DNA from: an uncultured Bryobacterales bacterium
GTDB lineage: Bacteria > Acidobacteriota > Terriglobia > Bryobacterales > UBA6623
Direction: 5' to 3'
Assembly: GCA_951813605.1 (NCBI GenBank)
Contig: OX638379.1
Span: 2,366,471-2,430,470, forward strand
DNA: 64,000 nucleotides
The position numbers and the translations under genes are program-made. The number at the start of each line of letters is the position of its first letter. Within the stretch, counting starts at the first letter, position 1. Below the pieces are notes generated by a model. The model did no database searches. It was given only the letters and a program-made list of their open reading frames with translations, and was not told where the DNA came from. Shown here one piece after another: positions 55,653 through 64,000 of the stretch.

Positions 55653-56360
55653 CTAGGCCATGAGGGTTCCGGGGAACTCCCCGGACGCGACTCTAGCCAA
55701 GCTCCCCGCTTCGCTCAGGCCGAACACGAGTACGGGCAGTGCATTATCCCGGCACATCGCGATGGCCGTCGCGTCCATCACCCTCAACCGCTGCGCCAGC
55801 ACCTGATCGTAAGATATTCTCTCATAAGCCCTAGCGTCCGCATGGACGGCCGGATCCTTGTCGTAGACGCCGTCGACCTTGGTGCCCTTGGCCAGCAGGT
55901 CGGCACCGACCTCAGCTGCCCTTAGAGTCGCCGCAGTGTCGGTTGTGAAATAAGGGTTCCCCGTCCCCGCGGCGAAAATCACTACAGTCCCCTGGCCTAG
56001 TGCCTCGACAGCGGCAGCGCGGCTATACGGCTCGACGGCCGGTTGCATCGGGATGGCGCTCAGCACCCGCGTCGGGACACCTCGCGCGATGAGAAGATCG
56101 GCGAGCGCGAGCGAGTTGATGACAGTGCCGAGCATGCCCATGTAGTCCGCCGTGGTCCGCTCCACGCCGGTTCGGGCGAGAGTCGCGCCGCGAACAAAGT
56201 TTCCGGCACCAAGGACCAAGCCGATCTGCACGCGCTCCGATCGCGCGGTCGTGATCTCGTCGGCCAGCCAGGACAGCCGGGCGCTGCCGATTCCCGACCC
56301 TTCCGGGCCGGCAAGCATTTCGCCCGAGAGCTTGAAGACGATGCGACGTGGCTCTTGCAT
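55653..56360 (-). CDS. pyrH: UMP kinase
   Basis: 235 aa, a typical PyrH of the amino-acid-kinase fold that turns UMP into UDP. KLSGEMLAGPEGSGIGS (phosphate-binding), GLVLGAGNFVRGATLA, TADYMGMLGTVINSLALAD (UMP site and allosteric segment), GTGNPYFTTDTAATLRAAEV and AKGTKVDGVYDKDP are all in place. The N terminus RIVFKLSGE is standard from ATG 56360. It sits between tsf (37-base gap) and frr (27-base gap), the conserved order. Confidence 0.97.
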   Translation of the reverse strand: MQEPRRIVFKLSGEMLAGPEGSGIGSARLSWLADEITTARSERVQIGLVLGAGNFVRGATLARTGVERTTADYMGMLGTVINSLALADLLIARGVPTRVLSAIPMQPAVEPYSRAAAVEALGQGTVVIFAAGTGNPYFTTDTAATLRAAEVGADLLAKGTKVDGVYDKDPAVHADARAYERISYDQVLAQRLRVMDATAIAMCRDNALPVLVFGLSEAGSLARVASGEFPGTLMA

Positions 56361-56397
56361 CTGCGATCCTGCCCAAGGTAGGGTCCGAGTGGTACCT

Positions 56398-57000
56398 CTA
56401 CGATTCCTCGCCGACCTTGAAGCGCGCGAACCGCCTGACCGTCATGTTCTCGCCGAGCTTGGCGATGTGGCTCTGCAGCAAGTCGCCAACGGTCATCGAA
56501 GGCTTCTTCACGAACGGTTGGTCGACGAGCACGATCTCCTCGTAGAACTTGCCCATGCGCCCGTCAACGATCCTGTCGACCACAACAGCCGGCTTGCCCT
56601 CCTGCAGCACCCTCTCCCGCTGGATCTGCCGCTCCTTCTCCACCAAGTCCCCCGGAACCTGGGCGCGCGTGATGTACGGCGGGTCGGAGGCGGCGATCTG
56701 CATCGCGATGTCCTTGACTAATAGCTTGAATACATCGGTCTTCGCCACGAAGTCGGTCTCGCAGTTCACTTCCACCAGCACGCCGATCTGCTCTCCGGCG
56801 TGAATGTAGCTGCCAATCACTCCCTGGTGCGCGGCCCGGCCGCTCTTCTTCTGCGCGATCGCAATGCCGCGCTTGCGCAGAGCGACTTCGGCCTTGGCCA
56901 TGTCGCCCCCTGCTTCGACCAGTGCATTCTTGCAGTCCATGATTCCAGCACCGCTCTTGTCGCGCAGTTCCTTCACTTGCTTTGCGGTAATCACAGCCAT
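56398..57000 (-). CDS. tsf: Translation elongation factor Ts
   Basis: 200 aa, the shorter EF-Ts type with a single core repeat, common in Acidobacteria and Firmicutes-like lineages. An N-terminal UBA domain (ITAKQVKELRDKSGAGIMDC, KNALVEAGGDMAKAEVALR) is followed by the nucleotide-exchange segment VLVEVNCETDFVAKTDVF (TDFV is the residue group that disrupts EF-Tu's magnesium site). The C-terminal part ends VRRFARFKVGE. It regenerates EF-Tu-GTP. An AAGGGAAGG lies upstream of the ATG at 57000. It follows rpsB by about 54 bases. Confidence 0.96.
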   Translation of the reverse strand: MAVITAKQVKELRDKSGAGIMDCKNALVEAGGDMAKAEVALRKRGIAIAQKKSGRAAHQGVIGSYIHAGEQIGVLVEVNCETDFVAKTDVFKLLVKDIAMQIAASDPPYITRAQVPGDLVEKERQIQRERVLQEGKPAVVVDRIVDGRMGKFYEEIVLVDQPFVKKPSMTVGDLLQSHIAKLGENMTVRRFARFKVGEES

Positions 57001-57054
57001 GGCACACCTTCCCTTACAGTACTTTCACCGGAATCACGATTCGCGACCTGCCGT

Positions 57055-57807
57055 TCAGCCCGCAACCGCGCCTTCCAAGGCGCCCTCTTCGTCCGCCTCT
57101 TCGCCTTCCGATTCCGGCGGCGGTATCATCGAGCGACCCTCGATGACCGCCTCGGCGACCTTCTTCGTGTAAAGCCAGATTGAGCGCAGGGCGTCGTCGT
57201 TGCCCGGAATCACGTAGTCGACCACGTCCGGGTCCGAGTTGGTGTCGACAACCGCGATGACCGGAATGTTGAGCTTGCGCGCCTCGTTCACGGCGATCTC
57301 TTCCTTGCGGGTATCAATGATGAAGATCATGTCGGGCAAGCCCGGCATGTCCCTGATTCCCGCGATGTTGGCGTGCAGCGCCTTGCGCTGGCGCTCGAGG
57401 CGGGAAATCTCCTTCTTGCTGCGGCCTTCGTAGCCCTCTTCCTCGGCCAGGCGCTGCAGTTCCCTGTAGCGGTCCAAGGACTTCTGCACGGTCACCCAGT
57501 TGGTCAGCAGCCCGCCGAGCCAGCGGTGGTTGACATAGTACATTTCGCAGCGCTTCGCCTCCTCGGCAATGGCTTCCTGGGCCTGGCGCTTTGTGCCTAC
57601 GAACAGAATTGTCTTGCCTTGGCTGGCCTGGTCGCTGATGAATTGGAGGGCCTCCTTAAGATTCTTCAGCGTCTTCTGCAGGTCGATGATGTGGATTCTG
57701 TTGCGTTCGCCGAAGATGAATTCCTTCATCTTTGGATTCCAGTGCCTGGTCTGGTGCCCGAAATGAACGCCGGATTCGAGCAATTCCTTCATTGTGATTG
57801 GCGTCAC
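57055..57807 (-). CDS. rpsB: 30S ribosomal protein S2
   Basis: 250 aa. [78 protein letters not shown] and [19 protein letters not shown] are the classical S2 segments. The C terminus has an acidic tail rich in Glu. Translation begins at GTG 57807, with GGAGGT just upstream; ATG 57792 (MKELLES) is the in-frame alternative. A perfect hairpin lies in its leader (57841-57861). Confidence 0.97.
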   Translation of the reverse strand: MTPITMKELLESGVHFGHQTRHWNPKMKEFIFGERNRIHIIDLQKTLKNLKEALQFISDQASQGKTILFVGTKRQAQEAIAEEAKRCEMYYVNHRWLGGLLTNWVTVQKSLDRYRELQRLAEEEGYEGRSKKEISRLERQRKALHANIAGIRDMPGLPDMIFIIDTRKEEIAVNEARKLNIPVIAVVDTNSDPDVVDYVIPGNDDALRSIWLYTKKVAEAVIEGRSMIPPPESEGEEADEEGALEGAVAG

Positions 57808-57840
57808 GATACCTCCGTAGTTAGCTGTGTGCGGTTTGAC

Positions 57841-57861
57841 GGCGGCTTGAAGAAAGCCGCC
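57841..57861 (-). promoter_or_regulatory. Perfect hairpin in the rpsB leader
   Basis: On the transcript strand, GGCGGCTT, loop TCTTC, AAGCCGCC: an 8-pair perfect stem, 34 bases upstream of the rpsB GTG. No T-run follows. It could be the terminator or processing site after rpsI, or a leader structure for S2 autoregulation, which is known for rpsB in several bacteria. A second, weaker hairpin (CGGCAA, loop GCTTG, TTGCCG) lies just after the rpsI stop. Confidence 0.45.
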
Positions 57862-57931
57862 CCGCGCGACCGGACCCGTCCAAGCAGGATTTGGATCCTA
57901 GCCGCGATACATTCGGCAACAAGCTTGCCGG

Positions 57932-58330
57932 CTAGCGCTTCGAGTACTGGAACCGCTTGCGAGCGCCGGGCTTGCCATACTTCTTGCGCTCGTGCTTGCG
58001 GGGGTCGCGCGTCAGGTAGCCGCCCTTCTTCAGTAGCGGGCGCAATTCCGCGTTGTAGTTCTGCAGCGCGCGGGCAATCCCCAGCCGCACCGCGTCGGCT
58101 TGGCCGGACTTGCCCCCGCCGTGGACTTTCACCCAGGTGTCGAACTTGCCGTCCGTTTCGCTCGCAAGCAGGGGCTGGCGCACCTTGGATTTCAGCGTCG
58201 GCGTCGGAAAGTACTCCTCCGGAGCTTGGCTGTTGATCCGGATCTTGCCCGATCCCGGACGCAGGAACACGCGAGCTACCGCGGACTTGCGCCTGCCCGT
58301 GCCCAGATACTGCACTTGGTTCCTCAACAA
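57932..58330 (-). CDS. rpsI: 30S ribosomal protein S9
   Basis: 132 aa. [20 protein letters not shown] opens the family domain, followed by [38 protein letters not shown] and the C terminus [20 protein letters not shown] ending in RFQYSKR, whose last Arg contacts initiator tRNA in the P site. The frame opens TTG TTG AGG AAC, preceded by AAGGGAG; a TTG start at 58330 or 58327 is the simplest reading, since no ATG exists in frame. GTG 58315 would be the other choice. It is 21 bases downstream of rplM, the conserved pair. Confidence 0.96.
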   Translation of the reverse strand: MLRNQVQYLGTGRRKSAVARVFLRPGSGKIRINSQAPEEYFPTPTLKSKVRQPLLASETDGKFDTWVKVHGGGKSGQADAVRLGIARALQNYNAELRPLLKKGGYLTRDPRKHERKKYGKPGARKRFQYSKR

Positions 58331-58351
58331 AATGACTCCCTTCCTACGCTG

Positions 58352-58786
58352 CTAGAAGACCCAGCTCTTCGGTTGCTGCGCTTGGTGCGGATGGTCGGCA
58401 CCGGCGTAAACCTTGAGCCGAGTCCGCAGCTGGCGGCCGAGCTTGTTCTTCGGCAGCATGCCCGCGACCGCGCGCTGAACCAAGCGCTCGGGGTGCTTTT
58501 CGCGAACCTGCCGCACCGTTTCCTTCCTTAGGCCCCCGGGATAGCCGGTGTGCCGGTAGTAGACTTTGTCCGTCTCCTTCTTGCCTGTCAGGCAGACCTT
58601 GCTCGCGTTGACCACGATCACGAAGTCGCCCGTCTTGAGGAACGGAGTAAAATCCGGCTTGTGCTTTCCCCGGAGCAAAGTGGCGGCCTGCGTTGCCAGC
58701 CGACCGAGGGTCTTGCCCTCCGCGTCCATGACGTACCAGTCATGGCGCACTTCAGACGATTTCGGAATATAAGTATTCGTCGACAT
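58352..58786 (-). CDS. rplM: 50S ribosomal protein L13
   Basis: 144 aa, standard L13. [20 protein letters not shown] begins the protein, then [20 protein letters not shown] (the diagnostic LGRLA), [39 protein letters not shown] and [24 protein letters not shown] 58786 gives the family N terminus. It is the first gene of the rplM-rpsI-rpsB-tsf-pyrH-frr-thiE string and is divergent from the TPR lipoprotein gene at 58949, so its promoter must lie in that 160-base gap. Confidence 0.97.
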   Translation of the reverse strand: MSTNTYIPKSSEVRHDWYVMDAEGKTLGRLATQAATLLRGKHKPDFTPFLKTGDFVIVVNASKVCLTGKKETDKVYYRHTGYPGGLRKETVRQVREKHPERLVQRAVAGMLPKNKLGRQLRTRLKVYAGADHPHQAQQPKSWVF

Positions 58787-58948
58787 GGCCGAATCGGTCG
58801 GCAAGCGGGCACACCGCCTCCGAAAATTCATCGTAGCGCGGCGAGGGAGGGTAGTCAATCTCAATCCGGTTTCCGAGAGCGCCCTATCGACTGCCGACTC
58901 TCCATGGTGCCATGCCCCCGCGCAACGCCCGCGTCCGCGAAGCCTAAA

Positions 58949-60373
58949 ATGCCCTCAATGGATGCGTGCCTGCCCTGGGTAGTCTGCGCGGCCTTGCTGG
59001 CCGCGTGCTCCGCGCCGGTCTCGGAACTCGACCCGCTCCCCGATTTCGCGATCGACGGCCTGGGCCCGCGCGTGGGAGAGCGTCTCGAACCTCTAGCGGC
59101 GGCCTTGCGCTCCTCGCCTCGCGACGCGGCTGCGGCGGGCAAGGCGGGAATGCTGCTTCTGGCATACGACCAGCACGCACTGGCCGTGCCGTTCTTGGAG
59201 CGGGCGCAGGCCCTCGAGCCCGCGGAGCTCCGCTGGAAGTACTACCGGGGAATCTCGCTCAGCAAGATGGGCCGGCATGCCGAGGCGGCAATTTCCTTCC
59301 GGCACTGCGTCGAGATCAACGAGGGATTCCTCCCAGCGAGAATCCGCCTCGCCGAAGCCGCCTTCGCAGCGAACGATCTCCAGGCCGGCCTAGACCGATA
59401 CCGCGACCTGCTGCGGACGGCCCCAGAGAACCCGCTCGTCCTTTACGGCGCAGGACGGGCGGAAGCGGCAGCAGGCAACAATGAGGCGGCTCGGGATCGC
59501 CTGCTCCGCGCCGTGGAACTGGAGCCGGCCTACGGCGAGGCCCACTATGCTTTGGGACTCGTATTCCGCGACCTAGGCCAGGTGGCCGAGTCGGCCCGCC
59601 ACCTCGAGGCGTTCGAACGCAGCCGGCACGGCGAACCGCAACGCAATGACCCCCTGCTCAGCTCGGCGCTAGCCCTGCGAATCAGCGCGGCCGAGTATCT
59701 AAAGCAAGGGGTGGAGGCGCAAGCGGCCGGGCGCATAGGATCTGCCATAGCATTACACCTCAAAGCGCTTGAAGAAGATCCGTCGCTCGTGCAGGCTCGC
59801 GTCAACCTAATGATTCTCTACGGATCCGAGGGGCGGGCCGCGCCTGCCAAGCAGCAATACCGGCTAGGCGTGGAAGCCGGGCCGGAAAGCGCCGAACTCC
59901 ACTACAACTACGGCGTGCTCGTGTACCAAGAAGGCAATTCCAGCGAGGCCTCTGAGGCATTCCGGAAAGCCCTGGCCCTCAACCCGGAACATGCTCTAGC
60001 AAACCACAACATGGGGCAGATCCTCGAGGAAGAGGGACGCTTCGACGAGGCGATGGTTCGTTACGAGCGCGCCCTTGCAAACCGCCCCGATCACGGACTG
60101 TCTCACTACAAGATGGGCATGCTGTGGATGCGCCGGCGCAACGCTTCCAAGGCGGTCCAAGCGTTCCAGGAGGCCGCAACGGAGAATTCCGACCGGAAGC
60201 CCACCTATCTTTTCTCGCTAGCCGCCGCCGAATTGGCCTCGGGGAACCGGGCCGGAGCAATCTCCCGATTCCAGCAAGCTCGTCGCATGGCTAGCCGCTA
60301 TTCCCAGACCGAGCTTGTGAGGCGTATCGACGAGACGCTCAGCACTCTGGGGGCTGCGTCGGCCTCGCCCTGA
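58949..60373 (+). CDS. TPR-repeat lipoprotein
   Basis: 474 aa. The lipobox is ALLAACS (Cys about 21 from ATG 58949, or 18 from the in-frame ATG 58958). The rest is tetratricopeptide repeats: consensus pieces such as [100 protein letters not shown] and [20 protein letters not shown]. About ten repeats are visible. TPR stacks bind other proteins; envelope location suggests an assembly or scaffold role. No catalytic part and no operon partner, so function is open. Confidence 0.87.
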   Translation: MPSMDACLPWVVCAALLAACSAPVSELDPLPDFAIDGLGPRVGERLEPLAAALRSSPRDAAAAGKAGMLLLAYDQHALAVPFLERAQALEPAELRWKYYRGISLSKMGRHAEAAISFRHCVEINEGFLPARIRLAEAAFAANDLQAGLDRYRDLLRTAPENPLVLYGAGRAEAAAGNNEAARDRLLRAVELEPAYGEAHYALGLVFRDLGQVAESARHLEAFERSRHGEPQRNDPLLSSALALRISAAEYLKQGVEAQAAGRIGSAIALHLKALEEDPSLVQARVNLMILYGSEGRAAPAKQQYRLGVEAGPESAELHYNYGVLVYQEGNSSEASEAFRKALALNPEHALANHNMGQILEEEGRFDEAMVRYERALANRPDHGLSHYKMGMLWMRRRNASKAVQAFQEAATENSDRKPTYLFSLAAAELASGNRAGAISRFQQARRMASRYSQTELVRRIDETLSTLGAASASP

Positions 60374-60817
60374 ATCCTACTCTGCCGAAAAACCGGGACA
60401 AGTTGGCGCAGTGCGAGACGGGGTTCGAAGCGAAGCTCACCACGCCACTGCGGCCGGCACCAGCGTACAGCCCGTTAGCAGGATGCGGGTTGCCGGCGGC
60501 AACTCAGGACCCTGCGATTTCAGCAATCGAGTTTCGCGTGACAGCCGCTCGACCTGCCAGCACCCCTTGGCAGGCACCTGCTTGGGCAGAAGAATTACGC
60601 GCCACAGCCGAGCCCAGGCTGTCGCCAATTCGGAATCGGCGTGATATCGCCCTGCGCCGCCTTATCCCCGCAACGCGGTTGCAACTCCTTTTGTTTCTGC
60701 TAGCATGGTTTTATTCTTTGGTCCGCCCACTAGGGTCGGACTTATGTTAACAACATGTAAAACGGCGTTGGCTGGTATAGCCCAGCGCGCCTCGAACTTC
60801 ACTTTTGGGAGGTCCTG
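60374..60817. other. Upstream region of the third receptor, with hairpin and palindrome
   Basis: About 440 bases with no gene. At 60721-60741 GTCCG-CCC, loop ACTA, GGG-T-CGGAC forms an 8-pair stem with one bulged T. At 60744-60756 an ATGTT-AAC-AACAT palindrome follows, of the size of a regulator operator. A T-rich run precedes both (60688-60720). A G-rich GGGAGGT lies at 60808-60813, the ribosome site of the next gene. Roles of hairpin and palindrome are inference. Confidence 0.45.
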
Positions 60818-63800
60818 ATGAGAACCCTTTCTACCAATCGCGGAGGTGCACGCCTGCTCGTCGCCGGCGCTCTCGCCCTCTGCGCTCTAACGCCGAACTC
60901 CGTCGCCCAGCTGATTCAGGGGGCCATCGACGGACTGGTGACGGACACCACGGAGGCCGCCATTGTCGGAGCCGAGGTGTCGATCACTAGCGAAGCGACG
61001 GGCCAGACCCGTAACACGACGACCGGGGCCGCCGGCAACTACAGCTTCCCGACCGTCAATACTGGAACCTACTCGGTGACTGTGCGATCCGAGGGCTTCC
61101 AAGCGTTCACCACCACCGCAGTGCTGGTGTCGCAGAACAACATCACCCGTGTCAACGCGCGACTCGAAATCGGCCAAGTGACCGAGGTGGTGACAGTCGA
61201 GGCCACGACCGCGGCTCTGCAAACCGACCGAGCAGAAGTGCGTCAGGAGGTCACGGAGACCACCCTGCGTAACGTGCCGGTCCCGCTCGGCAGGAACTAT
61301 CAGATGCTGTTCCTGACGTTGCCCGGGTTCTCGCCGCCGCAGAACGCCCACTCCGTGCCGACAAACCCGAGCCGCGCCGTGCGCTTCTCAGTCAACGGCA
61401 CAAGCCGCTCGAACAACAACACGCGCATTGACGGGGCGTCCTCGACCAACATCTGGGTGCCTCACATGACGGGTTACAACCCGGCGCTGGAATCGATCGA
61501 GACGGTCAATGTCGTCACGAATTCGTTTGACGCCGAGCAGGGGCTCGCCGGCGGCGCGGCAATCAACTTGCAGATCAAGTCGGGAGGGAACGACATCCAC
61601 GGCTCGGCCTTTGAGTACCACATGAACCAGCATCTCAAGGCGTATCCGTACTTCAGCAACCGGAACTCCGGCAAGCCGAAGCTGATCAACAACCAGTTCG
61701 GCGGCACTATCGGCGGCCCGATAAAGCAGAACAAGTGGTTCTACTTCCTGAGTTACGAAGGGACTTACGAGTCACGGTTCGCCCAAAGGTTCATCGACAT
61801 GCCGACCGAAGGGATGCGATTCGGCGACCTGTCGGGTTCCCCCACGCCGATTTACGACCCGCTGACCGGACTGCAAGACCAGTTCGACAACGCAAATTAC
61901 GCCCTTGATCGCATTCCCTTCCCAAACAATATGATCCCAAGGGATCGCATCGACGTGGGCGTGGCAAACATGATTCACGATCCGGCGTTCCCCAACCCGA
62001 ACCAGGCTGGACGCGGGTCCCTCGGCCTGACGCAGAACTACCGAGCAGATGGCTCGACGACCTTCTTCCGCGACACGGTGGACGCCAAGACGAACTTCCA
62101 CCTGAGTGACAATACGACCGGGTTCATTCGCTTCAGCTTCCTCGATTACCGCATGGCGAACGACCAGACCCTCGGGCAGTTCGGCGGCAATCGGCTGCAC
62201 CCGACGAACTCGAATCCGGGCACGGGCTTCGGAAACACATACTCGGGGACGATTTCGGTGACGCATGTCGTGTCGCCTACCTTTCTGATCGACGGCTACT
62301 ACGGCTACACGCTGGTCGACACGAACGTGGAACAGCAGCGACTTGAGGAGAATCTCGGCTGGACGGTGCTGGGGATTCCCGGTCTGCAGTCCAATCGCTT
62401 CATCGACGGTGGCTGGCCGCGGCTGCGGATCGACGGCTTCGAAGGGCTCGGTATGTCAAACAGCTTCCAGCCCTATTACCGCTCGGATCCGCAGAACCAG
62501 TTCGTGTTCAACGGGAACTGGACCAAGGGCACGCACAACATCCGCTTTGGCACCGACATCTACCTGCAGGATCTGGATCACAACCAGCCGGAGTTCTCGG
62601 GCGGCACGGGCGCGGCGTCCGGGGAGTTCCGGTTCCGCCAAAACACGACCGAGCTGCGCGGCGGACCGAGGGGCAATGACTACAACGCGCAGGCCGCTTG
62701 GCTGCTCGGACTGCCTCAAAATGCGGGAAAGATCTGGCAGTTCAATGAAAACGGCTACTTCACGCGCACTAAGCTGCTCAGCTTTTACGTTCGTGATCGC
62801 TGGCAGATCACTCCTAAGCTGACGATGTCGTACGGAGTGCGCTACGAGATCTATCCGTTCCCCACGCGGGCGTCTCGCGGATTGGAGCGCTACGACTTCG
62901 ATAACAACAAGATCTGGGCTTGCGGGGCAGGAAGCATTCCCGAGGACTGCGGCATCGATATCGGCAAGAACAATTTCGTTCCGCGCGTCGGGCTGGCATA
63001 CCGCATGACCGAGGACACGGTCTTGCGAGTGGGCTACGGCGTCACCGTGGACCCGTTCAACTGGGCGCGCCCGCTGCGCACCAACTACCCAATCATGGCC
63101 AAGGACGGCCCGCTAAATCCAAACAGCTACGGGTATGCGACAAGCCTACGCCAGGGTCTTGAAGTGATCAACGAACCGTCGCTGGGGGACGGTGTCCTCG
63201 ACCTGCCACTCAACACGGTCGTGCGCACCATGGAGACGAACAACCTCACGCGGGGCTATATCCAGTCGTGGAACTTCACGCTTGAGCGCCGATTAGGCGA
63301 CTGGATCGCGTCGGCCGGCTACGTGGCGACCCGGTCGGTGAACCAGCTGGCAGGCCTTGAGCAGAACTGGGGCGACATTGGCGAGGGCGGCGCCGGACGG
63401 AAGCTGTTCCAAAAATTCGGCCGAACCGCCAGTACGCGCCTGTTTGGCAGCCTGGGCACTGCGAAATACGATGCCATGCAGATGAAACTCCAGCGCCGCT
63501 TCAGCGAAGGCTTCCAAATGAATCTTGCATACACTTGGGCGCACGGCCGTGGCTGGACAGATGAAGACTCGGGAGATACGCCCGGGTTCTTCGATATCCC
63601 GCGCTTCTACTACCGAAACTACTCGGACCTCAATCAAGACATTCGGCAAAACTTCCAAATGACGGCGATTTACGACCTGCCGTTTGGAAAGGGCAAGTCG
63701 ATGCTTGCGGACAGCCCTCTCGGCTTGATCCTAGGTGGCTGGCAGCTCAATGGATTGATGAGCGCCTACACCGGCACTCCGTTCTCCGTCTCGGCGAATT

Positions 63801-64000
63801 CCGGCGAGCTCAACGCCTCGGGATCGGGCCAGATCGCGGATTGCGTCGGCGAGCCTACATACCTCAAAGCGGGAAGCAACGGCCTCTGGATCGACCCCAG
63901 CGCCTTCGCGCAGCCCGAAGGTCCGCGTTTTGGCACATGCGGTCCGAACAATGTACGCGGTCCTGGTCTGTTCAACGTTGACTTGGGCATCTTCCGGAAG
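60818..64000 (+). CDS. Oar-like TonB-dependent receptor, 3' end beyond the window
   Basis: At least 1061 codons, open to the window edge with no internal stop. ATG 60818 has GGGAGGT upstream. The signal peptide (LLVAGALALCALTPNSVAQ) is followed by CarboxypepD_reg (about 35-115: GAIDGLVTDTTEAAIVGAEV, SFPTVNTGTYSVTVRSEGF). The plug region includes VPVPLGRNYQMLFLTLPGFS, FSVNGTSRSNNNTRIDGASS, VVTNSFDAEQGLAGGAAINL, SGGNDIHGSAFEYHMNQHLK and QFGGTIGGPIKQNKWFYFLS; a long beta-barrel follows. It belongs to the same family as the receptors at 1-1099 and 50443-53664 but with different plug sequence, so probably a different ligand. Confidence 0.93.
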   Translation, partial: MRTLSTNRGGARLLVAGALALCALTPNSVAQLIQGAIDGLVTDTTEAAIVGAEVSITSEATGQTRNTTTGAAGNYSFPTVNTGTYSVTVRSEGFQAFTTTAVLVSQNNITRVNARLEIGQVTEVVTVEATTAALQTDRAEVRQEVTETTLRNVPVPLGRNYQMLFLTLPGFSPPQNAHSVPTNPSRAVRFSVNGTSRSNNNTRIDGASSTNIWVPHMTGYNPALESIETVNVVTNSFDAEQGLAGGAAINLQIKSGGNDIHGSAFEYHMNQHLKAYPYFSNRNSGKPKLINNQFGGTIGGPIKQNKWFYFLSYEGTYESRFAQRFIDMPTEGMRFGDLSGSPTPIYDPLTGLQDQFDNANYALDRIPFPNNMIPRDRIDVGVANMIHDPAFPNPNQAGRGSLGLTQNYRADGSTTFFRDTVDAKTNFHLSDNTTGFIRFSFLDYRMANDQTLGQFGGNRLHPTNSNPGTGFGNTYSGTISVTHVVSPTFLIDGYYGYTLVDTNVEQQRLEENLGWTVLGIPGLQSNRFIDGGWPRLRIDGFEGLGMSNSFQPYYRSDPQNQFVFNGNWTKGTHNIRFGTDIYLQDLDHNQPEFSGGTGAASGEFRFRQNTTELRGGPRGNDYNAQAAWLLGLPQNAGKIWQFNENGYFTRTKLLSFYVRDRWQITPKLTMSYGVRYEIYPFPTRASRGLERYDFDNNKIWACGAGSIPEDCGIDIGKNNFVPRVGLAYRMTEDTVLRVGYGVTVDPFNWARPLRTNYPIMAKDGPLNPNSYGYATSLRQGLEVINEPSLGDGVLDLPLNTVVRTMETNNLTRGYIQSWNFTLERRLGDWIASAGYVATRSVNQLAGLEQNWGDIGEGGAGRKLFQKFGRTASTRLFGSLGTAKYDAMQMKLQRRFSEGFQMNLAYTWAHGRGWTDEDSGDTPGFFDIPRFYYRNYSDLNQDIRQNFQMTAIYDLPFGKGKSMLADSPLGLILGGWQLNGLMSAYTGTPFSVSANSGELNASGSGQIADCVGEPTYLKAGSNGLWIDPSAFAQPEGPRFGTCGPNNVRGPGLFNVDLGIFRK

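Overview
The window is GC-rich, densely coding DNA from one bacterial chromosome. The best fit is Acidobacteriota, probably a Bryobacterales/Solibacter-like lineage. That placement is an inference from gene content: three very large CarboxypepD_reg/TonB-dependent (Oar-type) outer-membrane receptors, a DUF1592 cytochrome/DUF1552/ankyrin cassette, several exported formylglycine sulfatases, beta-propeller proteins with Tat or lipoprotein signals, and Gram-negative export genes. No rRNA, tRNA or CRISPR array was seen.

Layout. 1-1099 is the 5' part of a receptor gene on the minus strand, interrupted by one in-frame TAA. 1506-2448 holds two dead transposase fragments (IS256-like, minus; IS4-like, plus). 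2485-5465 is a sulfatase plus PQQ-propeller pair, divergent from the cytochrome/DUF1552/ankyrin cassette (5832-10903). 11213-13515 carries a zinc-ribbon PspC protein, a GHMP sugar kinase and an SMP-30-type propeller. 13626-19246 is the rimP-nusA-infB-DUF503 translation/transcription operon. 19371-28839 is an accessory catabolic and exported region: FAD lipoprotein, FG-GAP protein, DinB, chromate transporter, two more sulfatases, DUF454 and a propeller. 29581-34507 is rho, a thioesterase, a GH127-like hydrolase and a ThuA lipoprotein on one strand. 35091-36130 is an apparently intact IS1595-type element. 36799-40284 is a transporter/dioxygenase/dehydrogenase operon. 40432-43091 is a lipoprotein-sorting-like module (LolA-like lipoprotein, FtsX-type permease, LolD-like ATPase). 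43116-50121 has a lytic transglycosylase, an SDR, a propeller lipoprotein and alaS. 50443-53664 is a full-length receptor. 54344-58786 is the rplM-rpsI-rpsB-tsf-pyrH-frr-thiE operon. 58949-60373 is a TPR lipoprotein, and 60818 to the window end is a third receptor, cut by the edge.

How it works together (inference). Housekeeping blocks alternate with genes for taking in and degrading complex, probably sulfated, organic matter. Large receptors would import oligomers; sulfatases, a GH127-like enzyme and propeller lactonases would act in the envelope; the sugar kinase, dehydrogenase, SDR and symporter would handle products. The functionally least understood part is the DUF1592/DUF1552/ankyrin cassette, which has all the marks of an exported redox system. 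The Lol-like three-gene module is the second most interesting piece.
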